Made by a program: the position numbers and the translations under genes. From positions 17,536,485 through 17,600,484 of the forward strand of contig NC_134027.1 of the NCBI RefSeq assembly GCF_964204645.1: a DNA stretch of 64,000 nucleotides, written 5' to 3'. Below, in pieces: positions 1 through 11,078 of the stretch. Within the stretch, counting starts at the first letter, position 1. Each line of letters starts with the position of its first letter. The notes beneath the pieces are model-generated. The model did no database searches. It saw only the letters and a program-made list of their open reading frames with translations, and was not told where the DNA came from. Origin of the DNA: Tubulanus polymorphus (lineage: Eukaryota; Nemertea; Palaeonemertea; Tubulaniformes; Tubulanidae).

Positions 1-777
1 GCAATTTTTGATGGGTATTCTTTGGAAAGGGAAGTTTTATACCTGGGAGAGGTATTTTTGATCAGCCAATTATGGCGCAATTGACAGCCATCTTGGTGTC
101 ATCAGTACTCATTCGTAGGTGGGAAAAAGTTATTCCGCATTATATTAATACCTTAGCATAATTTGTTACCACAATCAATTAGAAAGTTGTAGCCCATAAC
201 GTTATCTATGATTTTGGTGAGTTTCAAGGTCATTGGTTTTTGTATATGGCCACCAGGGGGCAATGAATAATACAATAACTTAGTATTTCTATATTATGTT
301 TGTACCTATGCATATTTTTTTACCACAATCAATTGCAAAGTTGTAGCTCATGACATCATCTATGATTGTGGTGAGTTTTAAGGACATTAGTTATTCTTCG
401 TGGTCACCAGGGGGCATTTGAATAGTACAATAACTTAGTATTTCCTTATTAGATTGGTACCTAGGCATATTTTTGTTACCATGATCCATTGCAAAGTTGT
501 AGTTCATGACCTTGTCTATGATTGTGGTGAGTTTCAAGGTCATTGGGATTTGCATATGGTTTGGGATATGCATATGGTCACCAGGGGGCGTTGAATAGTA
601 GAATAACTTAGTATTTCCATATTGAATTGGTAACGAGGCATATTTTGCTATCACAATCAATTAAAAAATCATAGCTGCTGACATATTGTTTATTTGTGGT
701 GAGTTTCAAGGTCATTGGTTTTTGAATATGGTCACCAGGGGGCGTTGAATATTTGAAAGTGTTAGGATAAAAACCCT
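1..777 (+). repeat. Family A repeat, 3' part with four tandem ~155-bp units
   Basis: This is the right-hand part of the repeat family seen most fully at 39145-53207. After about 150 bases of unique family sequence there are four diverged tandem units. Each contains a variant of 'ACCACAATCAATTGCAAAG' and ends in a CACCAGGGGGC motif (near 250, 407, 579 and 731). The usual 3' end of the family is missing. Instead the last unit joins a Penelope-element end near 770-780, at the same junction seen at 53200. The start lies outside the window. No credible gene is present. Confidence 0.85.
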
Positions 778-829
778 CTATTTACAAATTAAAAGAAATC
801 AAAAATCGAGAATTTATTAATTGAAACAA

Positions 830-900
830 TCTAAAATATAACAACACGAAGTTTCGATCTCACACTAGAGATCATCGTCAGGTGTGAGATATTGACTAAA
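830..900 (-). ncRNA. Hammerhead-ribozyme-like motif in PLE-2
   Basis: On the minus strand CTGACGA (881-875) is followed by a perfect 6-bp stem GATCTC/GAGATC with a six-base loop, then GAAAC (from about 855). This is the core order of a hammerhead ribozyme: CUGANGA, stem II, GAAA. A short stem III can be drawn between the C after GAAA and a downstream GUU, and an outer stem I of five pairs AATAT/ATATT closes it. Hammerhead motifs in Penelope-like elements are established knowledge; the helix assignment here is mine. Cleavage activity is not shown. Confidence 0.6.
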
Positions 901-1132
901 AACAGGGGTATATATACAGAGGAGAACAGGTTAATTGAGTAAATTGATGAGTGAGTAACTAATTAGTATTTGGCAAGGCATGAAGTAATATACTTAGAAA
1001 AGAGGGAATTGTGAGGAGAAAAGCCTTTATTTAAATTGGTACTAATATCTCAGTGATGAGTAATTAGGGCAGACTCAACTATGTGTAATTGCTGGAAGTA
1101 TAAATAATTTCAGCTTTATCAAAATTAAAACG

Positions 1133-2520
1133 ATGACCAGTGTTCCAAACGTGATCGGTTACGCCACTAGCTGGTTTTTGATTTATTATATCCTTTTTGT
1201 GTTCCGAAACTCGAGTTTTTTAATCACGACCTGTTTCTCCAAAGTACATTTTCTCACAGCCAAAACAAGGAATTTTGTAAACTCCGCAGTCCAAAGGTTT
1301 AGATTGATTGTTTTTTACCAAAATCTTGCTAATTTTCTGGAGGTTTAGAATTAAAGAAAGTACATTTAGCTTTAGAAATAGCGATTTTCAAAATGTGATC
1401 AGGGTAAGCAAATTTTTTAAGAGAGTTAGATATATGGTCAAATTCAGCCGAAAGGAAGGTTTCATCGCAGATGCGCAGTGCACAGAGAAAGAGGCTTGAG
1501 CGAGACCAATTTTGATTGATTTAGCAGTAAATGAAAAGAAATGGAGATATGCCTCAGCGTTGATGGGTTTACGGTAGACTGAAAAAATCAAATGAGAGTA
1601 TTTATTGTGAATTAGAACATCTAAAAACGGAATTTGGTCATTTTGTTCCCATTCAAAAGTGAATTTCAAAGATGGATATTGGGAGTTGATGAAGTCAATA
1701 AAAGAGTTAAGATCAAAATCATCAGAAACAGAAGCACAGAATGTCATCAACATATCTAATCCAAAAATTAGGTTTAGAGCCAGCGTAATTGGGAAGAATT
1801 TCGTATTCAAAATGTTCAAGATAAAGATTAGCCAAAATGGGGGATAATGGGTTACCCATAGCGAAACCGAAAATTTGTTCATAGAATTTGTCTTGGAATT
1901 GGAAGTATAGATTGGTTGTACAGAGCTCCAAAAGTTCAAGTAAGTAATCTACAGGAATCGGGAGATCAAGATTGGAGTCCCAAGTTTCTTCTTAAGAAAT
2001 TGAGAGTTGGTTCCAATGGTATATTTGTAAACAAGGATATAGCTTCGAAAGATATAAATTTTTGGCCATTAGGTTTGAGATTTTTGAGTTTGTCTAAAAG
2101 ATCCATATTGTGCCGAATGTGAGAATCAGAAAAAGTACCCAGAACCGGGGAGAGTACTTTAGCCAGATATTTGGAGAGCCGATATGATGGAGAATTTATA
2201 TTAGAAATGATCGGTCTTAAAGGTGAATTGGGTTTATGAGATTTAGGAAGACCGTAAGCATAAGGAAGATTTGGAAGCCGAGAGTTGAATTTGGAGATGA
2301 AATCCGAATGATCAGGAAATTTCTTAGAGATGTTTTTTAAACCTAAATTAAAAGCTGATTGCATCTTTATCAAAGGGTTGTTTTTGATGGATTTGTAGGA
2401 ATTGGAATCACCGAGAATAGCAAATATTTTAGAATTGTAATTGATCAAATCTTGAATAACAATTTTGCCGCCTTTATCAGCCTTGGAGATGCGGATGGTT
2501 TTGATGGAGTTTAGACAATT
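1133..2520 (-). pseudogene. Penelope-like RT / GIY-YIG pseudogene
   Basis: Fragments at 1966-2448 (contains YGLPKSHK and LRPIISN, RT fingers), 1722-1931 (GFAMGNPLSPILANLYLEH then the catalytic RYVDDIL) and 1388-1700 (IPFLDVLIHN, VYRKP) match consecutive parts of the 13893-15926 protein. Near 1280-1170 a GVYKIPC...YFGETGR GIY-YIG signature is readable but broken by a stop and frameshift. In live elements such a protein reverse-transcribes the element RNA after endonuclease nicking. Here it cannot be made in one piece. Confidence 0.85.
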
Positions 2521-2560
2521 CCCTTCTTTCTAAGTTTTTTTTCATTTCGTCGCATGTCGA

Positions 2561-4134
2561 CGGAGTCTTCATAATGGCGCTGGAGACCTTTCCGGAAATA
2601 ACTTGCTCACAAAATGCCGTGCACGTAAACTCATCTTTTGTACCATAAACGTTATGCGGTTAGTGCCATTTAAAATGTTACCAATCAAAGATAAAATGGT
2701 GAAAAGATGAAACCGTGAAACGTTCCAGTTATGCAGTAATTAACAGTCAAAGTTCAGTATTTTTTGCAAATATATGTTCCATCCGGGAAATTAATACCTT
2801 CATTCTGCGGGGATCACGTGGGCTCTTTCAGCTAATCACTGCTCTTCAACAGGGTAGGCCGCGGGATACATAATCACGCTTGTGACGTCATTGTGAGAAA
2901 GCTGCGCTCTGATTGGTTGTTTAGGGAATACCCTCAGCATCAGCAGCTGTGGTATTCCCCAAACAACCAAGAAATTGCACAAGGGATACACGCCATTTTG
3001 ACGTCTTGGGTTAGTGAAGTTCGTGTTTTTTGCTGAATAGGTTAGAATTATCTAATGTAGTGTAAAAACCCAGTTAAGTGTGGCCATCCTGTGTCCAATG
3101 TTGATGGAATTCTGATTTTGATTTATTCCGTCAATGTCAAGCCTGCAAAATTCTTAGAAAAAGTAAATTAAACAGCTTTACAGTGATGTTAGCAGGTGTT
3201 TTCTGTTGGATTTCTAGCCACAAACCGTCATTTACCTAGGCTAATGATTAACGGAGCTACATTGCATCAATATTAAAGTATCAAACGTAAATTTTAGTTG
3301 CGATTGTCAACCACGTTAGTGTGCCCTTCTAATAATTGTTAATTATCAAATTCAAATTTCAACTTGATTCATTTCTGTTCTTAGATCTGTTCTCAGCCGC
3401 GTATGGGCCTATGTAACCATAAAATGAGTAAAATATTTCCATCTTTTTCAGATATTTCATTGTTCTCCAATCCCTGCTTAATGGAGTAATTTACAGTTAT
3501 CTCTCATCGTTATACAGATTGTGAAAGTGTGTTTCATAGTTTCGCATGGGTTATCGGTATAACACTGATATTATAAACATGTAGCAGCTCAAGATAATCC
3601 TGTTTACGATATTTTCAAGTTTGCATATCCCAATCGTGTACATTGTTTCATTACGATATTAAAAAGCCGGTTTTGTGTCTATAGATTTCTAAATCCAGTG
3701 TAGCAACCTTTTAATTTTAACCACCTTCAAGTATCTTCCCAACAAATCGCCACAACGCCGATGGCAGCTACGAGAATTAATCCTCTTTATGTGTTGCTAT
3801 AGAACCGGCAAATTTAGACCTCAAAGATTTTCGGTGCACGGGACACCGCTATTGGGGCTTGATGTAAACGAAACAAAATTAACTATTAAAATGCATTCTG
3901 AAATGCTCCCGGAATGCAAATAAGTCAATTTACTAAATTTTCCGCGCAATTATTTGCGACGAACCAGACCGCGCTACACGCTTCTGCCTATGAGGTACGG
4001 TTGAGGAAGGCCGTACCGATAGTTTATACCTCCCGCCGGCCCTGCACCTATCTTCACCTCAAATCCAGAAGTTTTTGCTAGTGATAACGAGTAACCTTTA
4101 AATGCTAATAGCAAAGACAGTCTTGTTGATTTTC
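2561..4134. other. No gene recognised; unique-looking DNA with one strong hairpin
   Basis: No ORF with recognisable homology was seen on either strand. The stretch holds the inverted repeat at 2913-2970 and otherwise looks like ordinary non-coding DNA. Its CpG content looks a little higher around 2830-3010 and 3960-4040. A promoter or 5' exon cannot be excluded, but nothing specific supports one. Confidence 0.5.
2913..2970. repeat. 20-bp inverted repeat (hairpin), 18-base loop
   Basis: TTGGTTGTTTAGGGAATACC at 2913-2932 is repeated in inverted orientation at 2951-2970 with one mismatch. The spacer of 18 bases contains CAGCAG/CAGCTG. The flanking CTGATTGG and CCAAGAAA do not extend the stem. 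The role is unknown; it could be a small foldback element or a cruciform-forming site. Confidence 0.8.
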
Positions 4135-5164
4135 ATGGGCTTGCATGCTTGCAAGCCCATATTGCTATCACAGGGATTGATAACTTGCTTGGGGAGTCGA
4201 TAACTTTCGTTAGAACCTTTCTTGGGCTCTGATATTTTACACACATTTAATGCAGTAATAAAATCTAGGTTCCTCGGTTGTCGTTTTCATTGTTGATATG
4301 ATTTTGTTTAATCGTTTTTGTTATTTCAGTAGCGCATACCAACCTTGGTTGAGCGTGCGTGATCAGGCTTGAAATTGGTATTCATGCGCGGCATAGTGCT
4401 GCCGGCAATTCTATTCATTCTTTATTGACACAAAATTTCACAATAAAACATTTACTTCCACGTTTTTAATAAAATTCTTGTTATTTTCTTTTACTTTCAT
4501 TGGGTACTTGTGTTAGCAGCCATTTGTAGATTCTCTGGATGAACATTTATATTTTTCAGTTTAAATACCTAAAACTTAAAAATCGCTTTTCTGTAAAATA
4601 AATTCTGAATTGAATTGAAGACTGGTTCCCTGTCTCTTCAAAGAGCCAGGGGGCGGTAGCCTATGGTGACAATAAACTTTATCGGATGATCGTAGTGGAT
4701 TGTCATTTGAAGGAAATGTAACTTAATCTTACTTAATGTCTTTATTATTTTAAAAAGAAAAATTGTGGCTCTTATCTATTTTCGTGTTCGCTTCTCCTCA
4801 CCTGAAGTCACTCGAGTTAGTCACGTTTTTCTTTCAGCTGTAAATTTTTCTGTGCAAAATCATTTCAACACAATCATGACAATCCGATAAGTAATCTAGC
4901 AATTATCAACATGATGATAGATTCTGTTAAGACACTGCAATATTCAAATAACAATCCAAAAGCTTGAACTAACTTGGTCCACGTCTACAATAAAATCATT
5001 CCTATCCCCAGTCCCCGTGTGTAACATTTCATGTAACGATATAAGACAACACTGATCACTTAGCTCTTTAAAAAGTAATCAGTTCAAAGTTCGATTAATT
5101 CGACTACAGAAATACAAAACCACCAAGCAAGCTTTCCGTACAACCATGTCAGCAAGCCCATTTT
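4135..5164. mobile_element. Hairpin-ended (Helentron/HINE-like) repeat, family D
   Basis: The left end is a perfect 10-bp-stem hairpin, ATGGGCTTGC-ATGCTT-GCAAGCCCAT (4135-4160). The right end at 5152-5164 repeats the second half of that hairpin (GCAAGCCCAT followed by TTTT). This half-hairpin repeat at the far end is the same plan as the other families in the window. The interior of about 1 kb has no recognisable gene. Assignment to Helentron-type non-autonomous elements is inferred from architecture only. Confidence 0.5.
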
Positions 5165-5374
5165 TAGAATTTCTTTCTTGTTTTACTTTTAAACAGTTCC
5201 TTTAAGTAAAATTGCTGAAATATTTTATATATATTGTTACATTAATAACTTTGTAATGACAAATAATGTGTTATAATCAGGGGCTGGTTTTATAGACTGG
5301 TATTAACTTTGTCCTATGGGTTAACTAAATTGAAAATGAATAGATTTAGCCCCCGGTTAAAGTTTTTAAAGTCT

Positions 5375-6386
5375 TTAACCCTTTCAATGCCACATAGTGT
5401 TTCCACTGCTGTACCGGAGGGAATTTAGGGGTTTATAGGGTTATATTTGAAACTTCATAGGATAGTTACCAAGGTATCTGACACAGAAAATTTATATAGC
5501 ATGTTGTTGATAACTTTTGGGCCAACAATTTAGACATAAATGATTTGGATATAAGTGAACTTGCGGTCAAGGTCACATACTCCAAGATGGCCGCCATGAA
5601 AAAAATTCACGAAAAAGTTTCAGATAAACTGCTCTGTCTCCCAGAAAAATGCACTGATCTATTCAATTCCAACTGAAATTAAATGCCATATATCCTTACT
5701 TTATGTAGTAAAAATTTCAAAGCAATAGAACAACTACAAAAATTTATTTTTCCGCTCATTTACCAACTTCTCCACCGATATGTCGGAAGGCCGGATGTAA
5801 GGGGTTTCATTGGGGTATAATTTCAGGCCTCAGAAAATTTTAACTTATGTATTTGACACTGATACATTGTATACCATGGTGTTGATAACCATTGGGCTTA
5901 CAAATAAGACAAATTATTTGAATATATGTGACCTTGAAGATGGACAGTTTCTGGTTCTTCATTATTGTTATTGGTGTCCGTTACCATGACAACCGTATCA
6001 ACAGGGTCTAAAAAAATTGTCACTGATTTCATTTTCATCATCAAAATCATTGCTGGCACTATAAACCTACTTTCTGACTAAGTCACATCATCTGAACTGC
6101 TGCTGTCATATTCGTTGTCACTCTCAATTTGTTCACTACCAAATTCCAAGTCACCAGCATCACTGTCAGCATCATATATGAGCTGCTGAACCGTTTCATC
6201 CAGCCAAATTGTTTTTTTCATGGCTGTTGCCATCTTTGATTTTATGCAGATGGCAGCAACGGCTGATACTGATAGATATGCCCTTCTAGAAGAAGGGTTA
6301 AGTGATACCGTATCACATACAATACGGGTATGCTAGCTTGTCAATTTGTACCGTATGCCATACGGTAGTGGGATTGAAAGGGTTAA
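5375..6386 (-). mobile_element. piggyBac-type TTAA element, non-autonomous
   Basis: The element is bounded by TTAA (5375-5378 and 6383-6386). Terminal inverted repeats read inward as CCCTTTCAATGCCAC and CCCTTTCAATCCCAC. On the minus strand a 51-codon ORF at about 6232-6077 starts MATAMKKTIW and is rich in Asp, Glu and Ser, like the acidic N-terminus of piggyBac transposases; the rest of the transposase is absent. A second copy, interrupted by another insertion, lies at 57746-63753. TTAA specificity and CCCTTT-type ends are known for piggyBac. Confidence 0.75.
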
Positions 6387-7036
6387 ATCTGGCCCCAGGC
6401 CTTTATTTATTGTTTATTTTTCATTGAGAGATTTTATATTGCAAAATTTTTGAAAATATTAATATATATGTATATATAAGATATATAAGTTGGACAACCA
6501 TTATTTGCCTTCTCTTTTTTTGTTTTTGCTGATGCTGTTATTAATCTGCTTTTAAGAGGTATTCAGTGATGTGCAACTGGAATGGTTTGATAGAGCATCA
6601 AACATAAACCTCAAAAGGAATTACCAGTGAATTACAAGTTTCAGCTCACGTGTAACTTTGAGGAAATATGCCCAAAAAACAAGCATAACTTTTAAAATTA
6701 AGACAGTAATGAATTCTGAATTACATTTCAACACAAGTGGTGACATGTATATTTGTTATACATGTAATTGTAATTGATAAGTTTAGATACATGGATCACT
6801 TAGTATTTCCATATTATATTGGTACCTATGCATATTTTGTAACTATAATCAATTGCAAACTTGTAGCTCAAGGCATATTCTATGATTGTGGTGAGTTTCA
6901 AGGACATTGGTTTTGTATATGGTCACTAGGGGGCGTTGAATAGTACAAACACTTAGTATTTTCATATTATATTGGTACTGAGTATATAAATGACGACCTG
7001 GGTTCAGCCTTATAGAAAAAAAATCACTTATTTGTC
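6387..7036. other. Intervening DNA with one family A unit
   Basis: 6387-6736 is AT-rich, with nothing recognised. About 6790-6975 holds one isolated unit of the family A tandem repeat, including GGTCACTAGGGGGCG at about 6921. No gene was seen. Confidence 0.6.
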
Positions 7037-7477
7037 TTAACCCATTAGCTCTCAAGCCGCCCGTATCCGCCCCGGCACTTTTTTCTTAACGGTAACAGCT
7101 ATAGTGGGATTCGAACCCAATAGCTTATGATAAACTACACACCTAAGTCCTCGAAATATGGAACATTAATCAACATCCTCCTATTTCAATTTCTCTAGTT
7201 CGAGTTTGAACATGACACATCCAAGCGCTCACTTCAAATCCTAGTAGGCTTGGATGAATAATAGGGGGTCAAAAGTATGCGATTTTGTAGGCCCACCTCA
7301 TCAAATCTTCCATCATATGGAAGCCTTGGCCATTTACTACAAAAAACCCCAACTTGTAATGCATGGAAATAAACAGTAAATGAGCTAATTGGTACCGTGA
7401 TGAACTTAGATTTACCTCGAATTTTCTGAGGAGTCATTGACACTACATTGTTCAATTCCTGAGTGCTAATTGGTTAA
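7037..7477. mobile_element. Small TTAA-flanked inverted-repeat element (MITE), family M
   Basis: The element runs from TTAA at 7037-7040 to TTAA at 7474-7477. Terminal inverted repeats TTAACCCATTAGCTCTCA and TTAACCAATTAGCACTCA differ at two positions. A second, inverted copy lies at 54213-54631. Internally it contains the tRNA-like B-box word GGTTCGAATCC on the minus strand (near 7095), perhaps by chance. It has no coding capacity. Confidence 0.7.
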
Positions 7478-8110
7478 ATCAGTAGAATTAAATTTGGATC
7501 ATTGACCTATATAGTGTATGCATCTCGGCTGCAGCCGTGTCTTAGCGCCACAATGATGCGTCATCTTTGCCAAACAAACATACACGTGTGTGACTCGGTA
7601 CTCATAGCCTATACATAAAATCTATAAGACAACAGCATTCCTTCACTATATTCACAGCTCTACTGCTGGCTATTCATGTATGTTTGTTGTGTTATGTATA
7701 ACAGTATCAACGCTATACCTAAAGAATTTAGGCTGACGTGCAGAGCACGCATATTAGCTATTCTTCACTGCAATGACATCAGCAAACGCGCACCTGCTGT
7801 GTATGGCAAACTGGTGAAAATAGCCGACTTCGAAGTCTTATTTCTCAGTAATGGCTTTACTAAAATCAAAATTAGTTACACACTTATCAGTTATACGCAT
7901 ATCACATTTAGAAAATGGATTTTACACAATATTCTATGTAGAGGGAAGTGATTCATTCTTCGAAAAGTTTATGTCTTCTGTGTTGCTTTACTTGTCACTC
8001 GCACTAATTGAAGATACTGATGTTGTGGTGTTCTTACGCAGTTTAACTATTTCATGCGTAATTAAAACTTCGATTTCTTCCCTTCCATCATTTGTTTCAA
8101 TTTTTACTCG
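7478..8110. other. No gene recognised
   Basis: Only short random ORFs are present. The sequence runs into the interior of a Helentron-like repeat whose recognisable part starts near 8110. A left terminal hairpin for that repeat was not found here, so its start is unknown. Confidence 0.4.
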
Positions 8111-8845
8111 CACTTCATCGTAGTAAGTGCTTTAAGTTTTTTGTTCGAACAAGTTTATTGTTCGATCAAAAGGTTTCTTGTTCCAAACAACAAAATTTTG
8201 ATGGAACTAAATGGTCTTTTCGTTATAATGATTTATCTTTATTCGAACAAAATAATCTTTTCACTCGAACACACGGGTATAATCTGAACCTTGGTTTTCT
8301 TTGTGTCCAATATCCATATCATGCCTTTTAAGTTTAAGCCCATCTTCCATGTCTCTGACCATGTACGGAACAGCTTGTTTAGGTCGTTTTGGAAATTTAA
8401 TCGGTCCGGTACATTTTGGATTACTGAGTATATTATTTATCACGACAGTGAAGAGAAGAGGACTTAGGATTCTACTTTGCTTGACTCCCTTAGTTAGGCC
8501 GACTTATTCCGAGGTGTTCCGTTGATTTCCACCTGTTTTCGTTCGGAGATAACTGCTGAGCCATTAAAGCGACCCATCATTGATACTGTTTCCCAATAGC
8601 TTGTTTGGTAATGGCTGATGTTGTACTTATCAAATGATTTGTGACGAAATCCATAATGACAAATTAAGACCTAACAGTCGATTATCCAGAGTCAAATAAG
8701 ACCATCTGATCCAGTCATACATGGCTTCGAGTAGGTATAATTGACTGTTTGTCGACCTTCCTTTTATAAAACTGTGTTGACTGTTGAACAGGATTGTAAG
8801 ACTGTGCAGAAAACCCTTTATCGCTGCTTTGCAGCTATATTCTTA
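8111..8845 (+). mobile_element. Right-hand part of Helentron-like element (family B) carrying a LINE scrap
   Basis: The sequence matches the interior and right end of the larger copy at 40916-48300: the same TTCGAACA-rich stretch, the same LINE fragment, and the same end CAGAAAACCC followed by a GCTGC-TTT-GCAGC hairpin (8816-8840). The left end is not seen. The terminus plan (half-hairpin repeat, spacer, second hairpin) is that of family B. Confidence 0.65.
8261..8720 (-). pseudogene. Non-LTR retrotransposon RT fragment
   Basis: On the minus strand a frame near 8400-8330 reads FQNDLNKLF...WSETWKM, the conserved C-terminal end of LINE (CR1/jockey-like) reverse transcriptases. It matches the clearer copy at 47590-48110. 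It is broken by stops and lies inside a Helentron-like repeat, so it is probably carried by that repeat rather than inserted independently. Confidence 0.6.
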
Positions 8846-9236
8846 TATCTGTTATTTTGTTCAGCACGTCAACTTATCAGATTAAGATTGAGTTCTTAAT
8901 AGAAAAAATCAGATCTTTAGTGATCGATGTGATGTAATCAAACTGCTTCACGAATGCATGTTGACATCAATTAACATTTATTGAGTACACGTGGTTAGTT
9001 CAGTTTTACAACAAGTACATATACACAAGCTCTATATGCCAACGGGTACGATTAGTTTATGCAACTCCCAACGGAACTATGAAAGCACCAAACAAGGTAA
9101 ATCAGTACTTTTACGTGGTAGTGTGGATCCACATATCCTGGATGTGTGTCGCACTGCTTCAAAATAGTCGTATGCTATAAACTGATAAGAATTATTTGGT
9201 GAAATCTTTGTGCGCTTCTGAGTACGACACCAGCAA

Positions 9237-9276
9237 GGCAGAAACCCGTTGTCGCTGCTTTGCAGCTATATTTTTA
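9237..9276 (+). repeat. Family B right terminus (isolated)
   Basis: CAGAAACCCGTTGTC is followed by the GCTGC-TTT-GCAGC hairpin and TATATTT, the standard right end of family B. The matching left hairpin was not found, so the extent of this copy between about 8860 and 9276 is unknown. Confidence 0.6.
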
Positions 9277-9711
9277 ATTATTATTTTGGGGGTAAAGTTG
9301 GTAGACCTGGATGTTTACTTGAGAATGAAATGTTGAAATGCAAAACAAATCATGCGTGGCTGAGCACTAGCATGTTTATGAATCGCCCAATCGGTGTCGA
9401 ACCAAATTTGCGGATTGTTCCTTTGTGTACGTCTATTGTTAAATGACCACCTGCCTGTTGGAAAATTGATTTAAAATCACTCCTTGTAACTTTTTCCTAT
9501 TGGAAAATGTAAAAACCAAGTAATTCAAAAGACCATCAGCAGGAATCAAGGACTTAGTGTCTGGAAAGTAACAGATATTGAGAAATACTGAATCTGATGT
9601 ATCAAGATATATAGAAACCTGCTTCAGGTGATTTAATTGTCTGGTCTCCAATTATGTGAAGTGCAAGCGGAACATTTATAAATAAGCGTATATAATGCAA
9701 TAATCCTTATT

Positions 9712-11078
9712 AGGGTTTCTGCTGCCTCGGCAGAAACCCTATTGGATTCCTGCTGATTATCATTCTAACATATTTTCCACTGAGTTTCGTCAAATAAAAA
9801 TCATCTTCTATTAGATTTGACTACTAACAACTTTGAAACGAAATGCTTAACTCTGATAGTAATATAACAGTCTCTTTCTGCGCGTAGTTTCTATGGATGT
9901 ACTGTGCTTCCTATTTTAAACTTGAAGTTACTTAAAGATAAGACCGGTGGAAAAAGCAATCATTAATCATGGTGCGCATACTGGCTCGAATCTGAAAGTT
10001 TGTGACGTCATTTCATAAATAAATAAAGAAGGAAGGCTCCGAGAATATCCAGGTTACTGTGAATAACTGGGGTTCGACCATTCACAAGTTAAAAATGTAC
10101 TTCCTTGTTTGTGAAGTAAGTTTATTCATACTGTTATTAAAAGCAGTTCCTTTTAAACAACCTATAATAGTATAGTTTTGTTCGTGGATATCAATACTTC
10201 GAAAAATCAACAGCGGTTTATTTATTTACTGTACCGGTACGCGTTATCTTAATTGAATTGAATTAGTCAGGTCCAAAAGGCGTGTAATACTGGCGTGTAA
10301 TACTAGTTAGCATCAGAAAATGTCAGCGTCGGTGATACCTTGTTATCGTCGATATTAAACGGTCTAAAGTCAGTTTATACATCACATACATTACAAATTG
10401 CAGGTCCCTTGTACATGTACATCACATCGTGACGCAGCGGCGATGGTAATGTCATAGAAGAACAAAGTCAGTTGAAAACACCCACCCACTGCACCGATAA
10501 AAGAATGATTGCTAGCCAGAGACCAGTGACAGTTAGTAATGGGGAGTGATGGTACCGTTCGTGGTTATGTTTTTATAATGGTTATTGGACGTGAATTTCA
10601 TATGTGAATTGTAGTCCCCATCTGATCGCTTGACTTGTCAGACTGACTTGTCACTCCTCTACTAATAGTAACACCATAAGGCCTTCCCTCCTGCATAGTT
10701 TACCCTATAGGCCAAATTTGTGCTTTGGGCCAAATTCGGTTTTCTTATCTAGTCGACTTTTTTTCAGAACTAATAATAACCGAATATGTGCTTAAACTGT
10801 CACTAGGGAATGGTAAAAACACCGTAGCTTCGTTCTTTTCGATGTTATTTCCCCCAAAACCTGGCACATTAGTACTTTGCGCGTAGTAGCACATGCGCGT
10901 AGTAGCACATGAGGGTAGTAGCACATGTGGGTCAACATATCCATGTTGTGAGTTGACCCCTAGGTGGCACTTTCAAAAAAACGGAATGTAACAAATCGAT
11001 TTCGGTTGAAATCTTTGCTCGCATCCCTGAACGACATTCTATCCAGAAAACCCGTTATCGCTGCTTGCAGCTATATTT
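9712..11078 (+). mobile_element. Helentron/HINE-like element, family B, 1.37 kb
   Basis: The left end is a hairpin AGGGTTTCTG...CAGAAACCCT (9712-9740) followed by ATTGGATTCCTGCTGAT. The right end at 11045-11078 is CAGAAAACCCGTTATC, a GCTGC/GCAGC hairpin and TATATTT. The interior carries a threefold short repeat 'GTAGTAGCACATG' at 10884-10928 and AGGTGGCAC (CTCF-like). It matches 59930-60131, the end of another copy. No protein is encoded, so it would depend on a helper. Confidence 0.65.

Larger units (their letters stand above)
778..2560 (-). mobile_element. Decayed Penelope-like retroelement (PLE-2)
   Basis: The minus strand encodes, in order from 2560 down to 1130, pieces of a Penelope-type reverse transcriptase followed by a GIY-YIG endonuclease. 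A non-coding 3' region with a hammerhead-type motif follows at 830-900. The pieces lie in several frames. The N-terminal third is missing: recognisable homology to the intact copy (13893-15926) begins near its ADKGGKIV motif at about 2480. No flanking target duplication was found. It is an old, inactive copy of a different subfamily from the 13-16 kb element. Confidence 0.85.
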
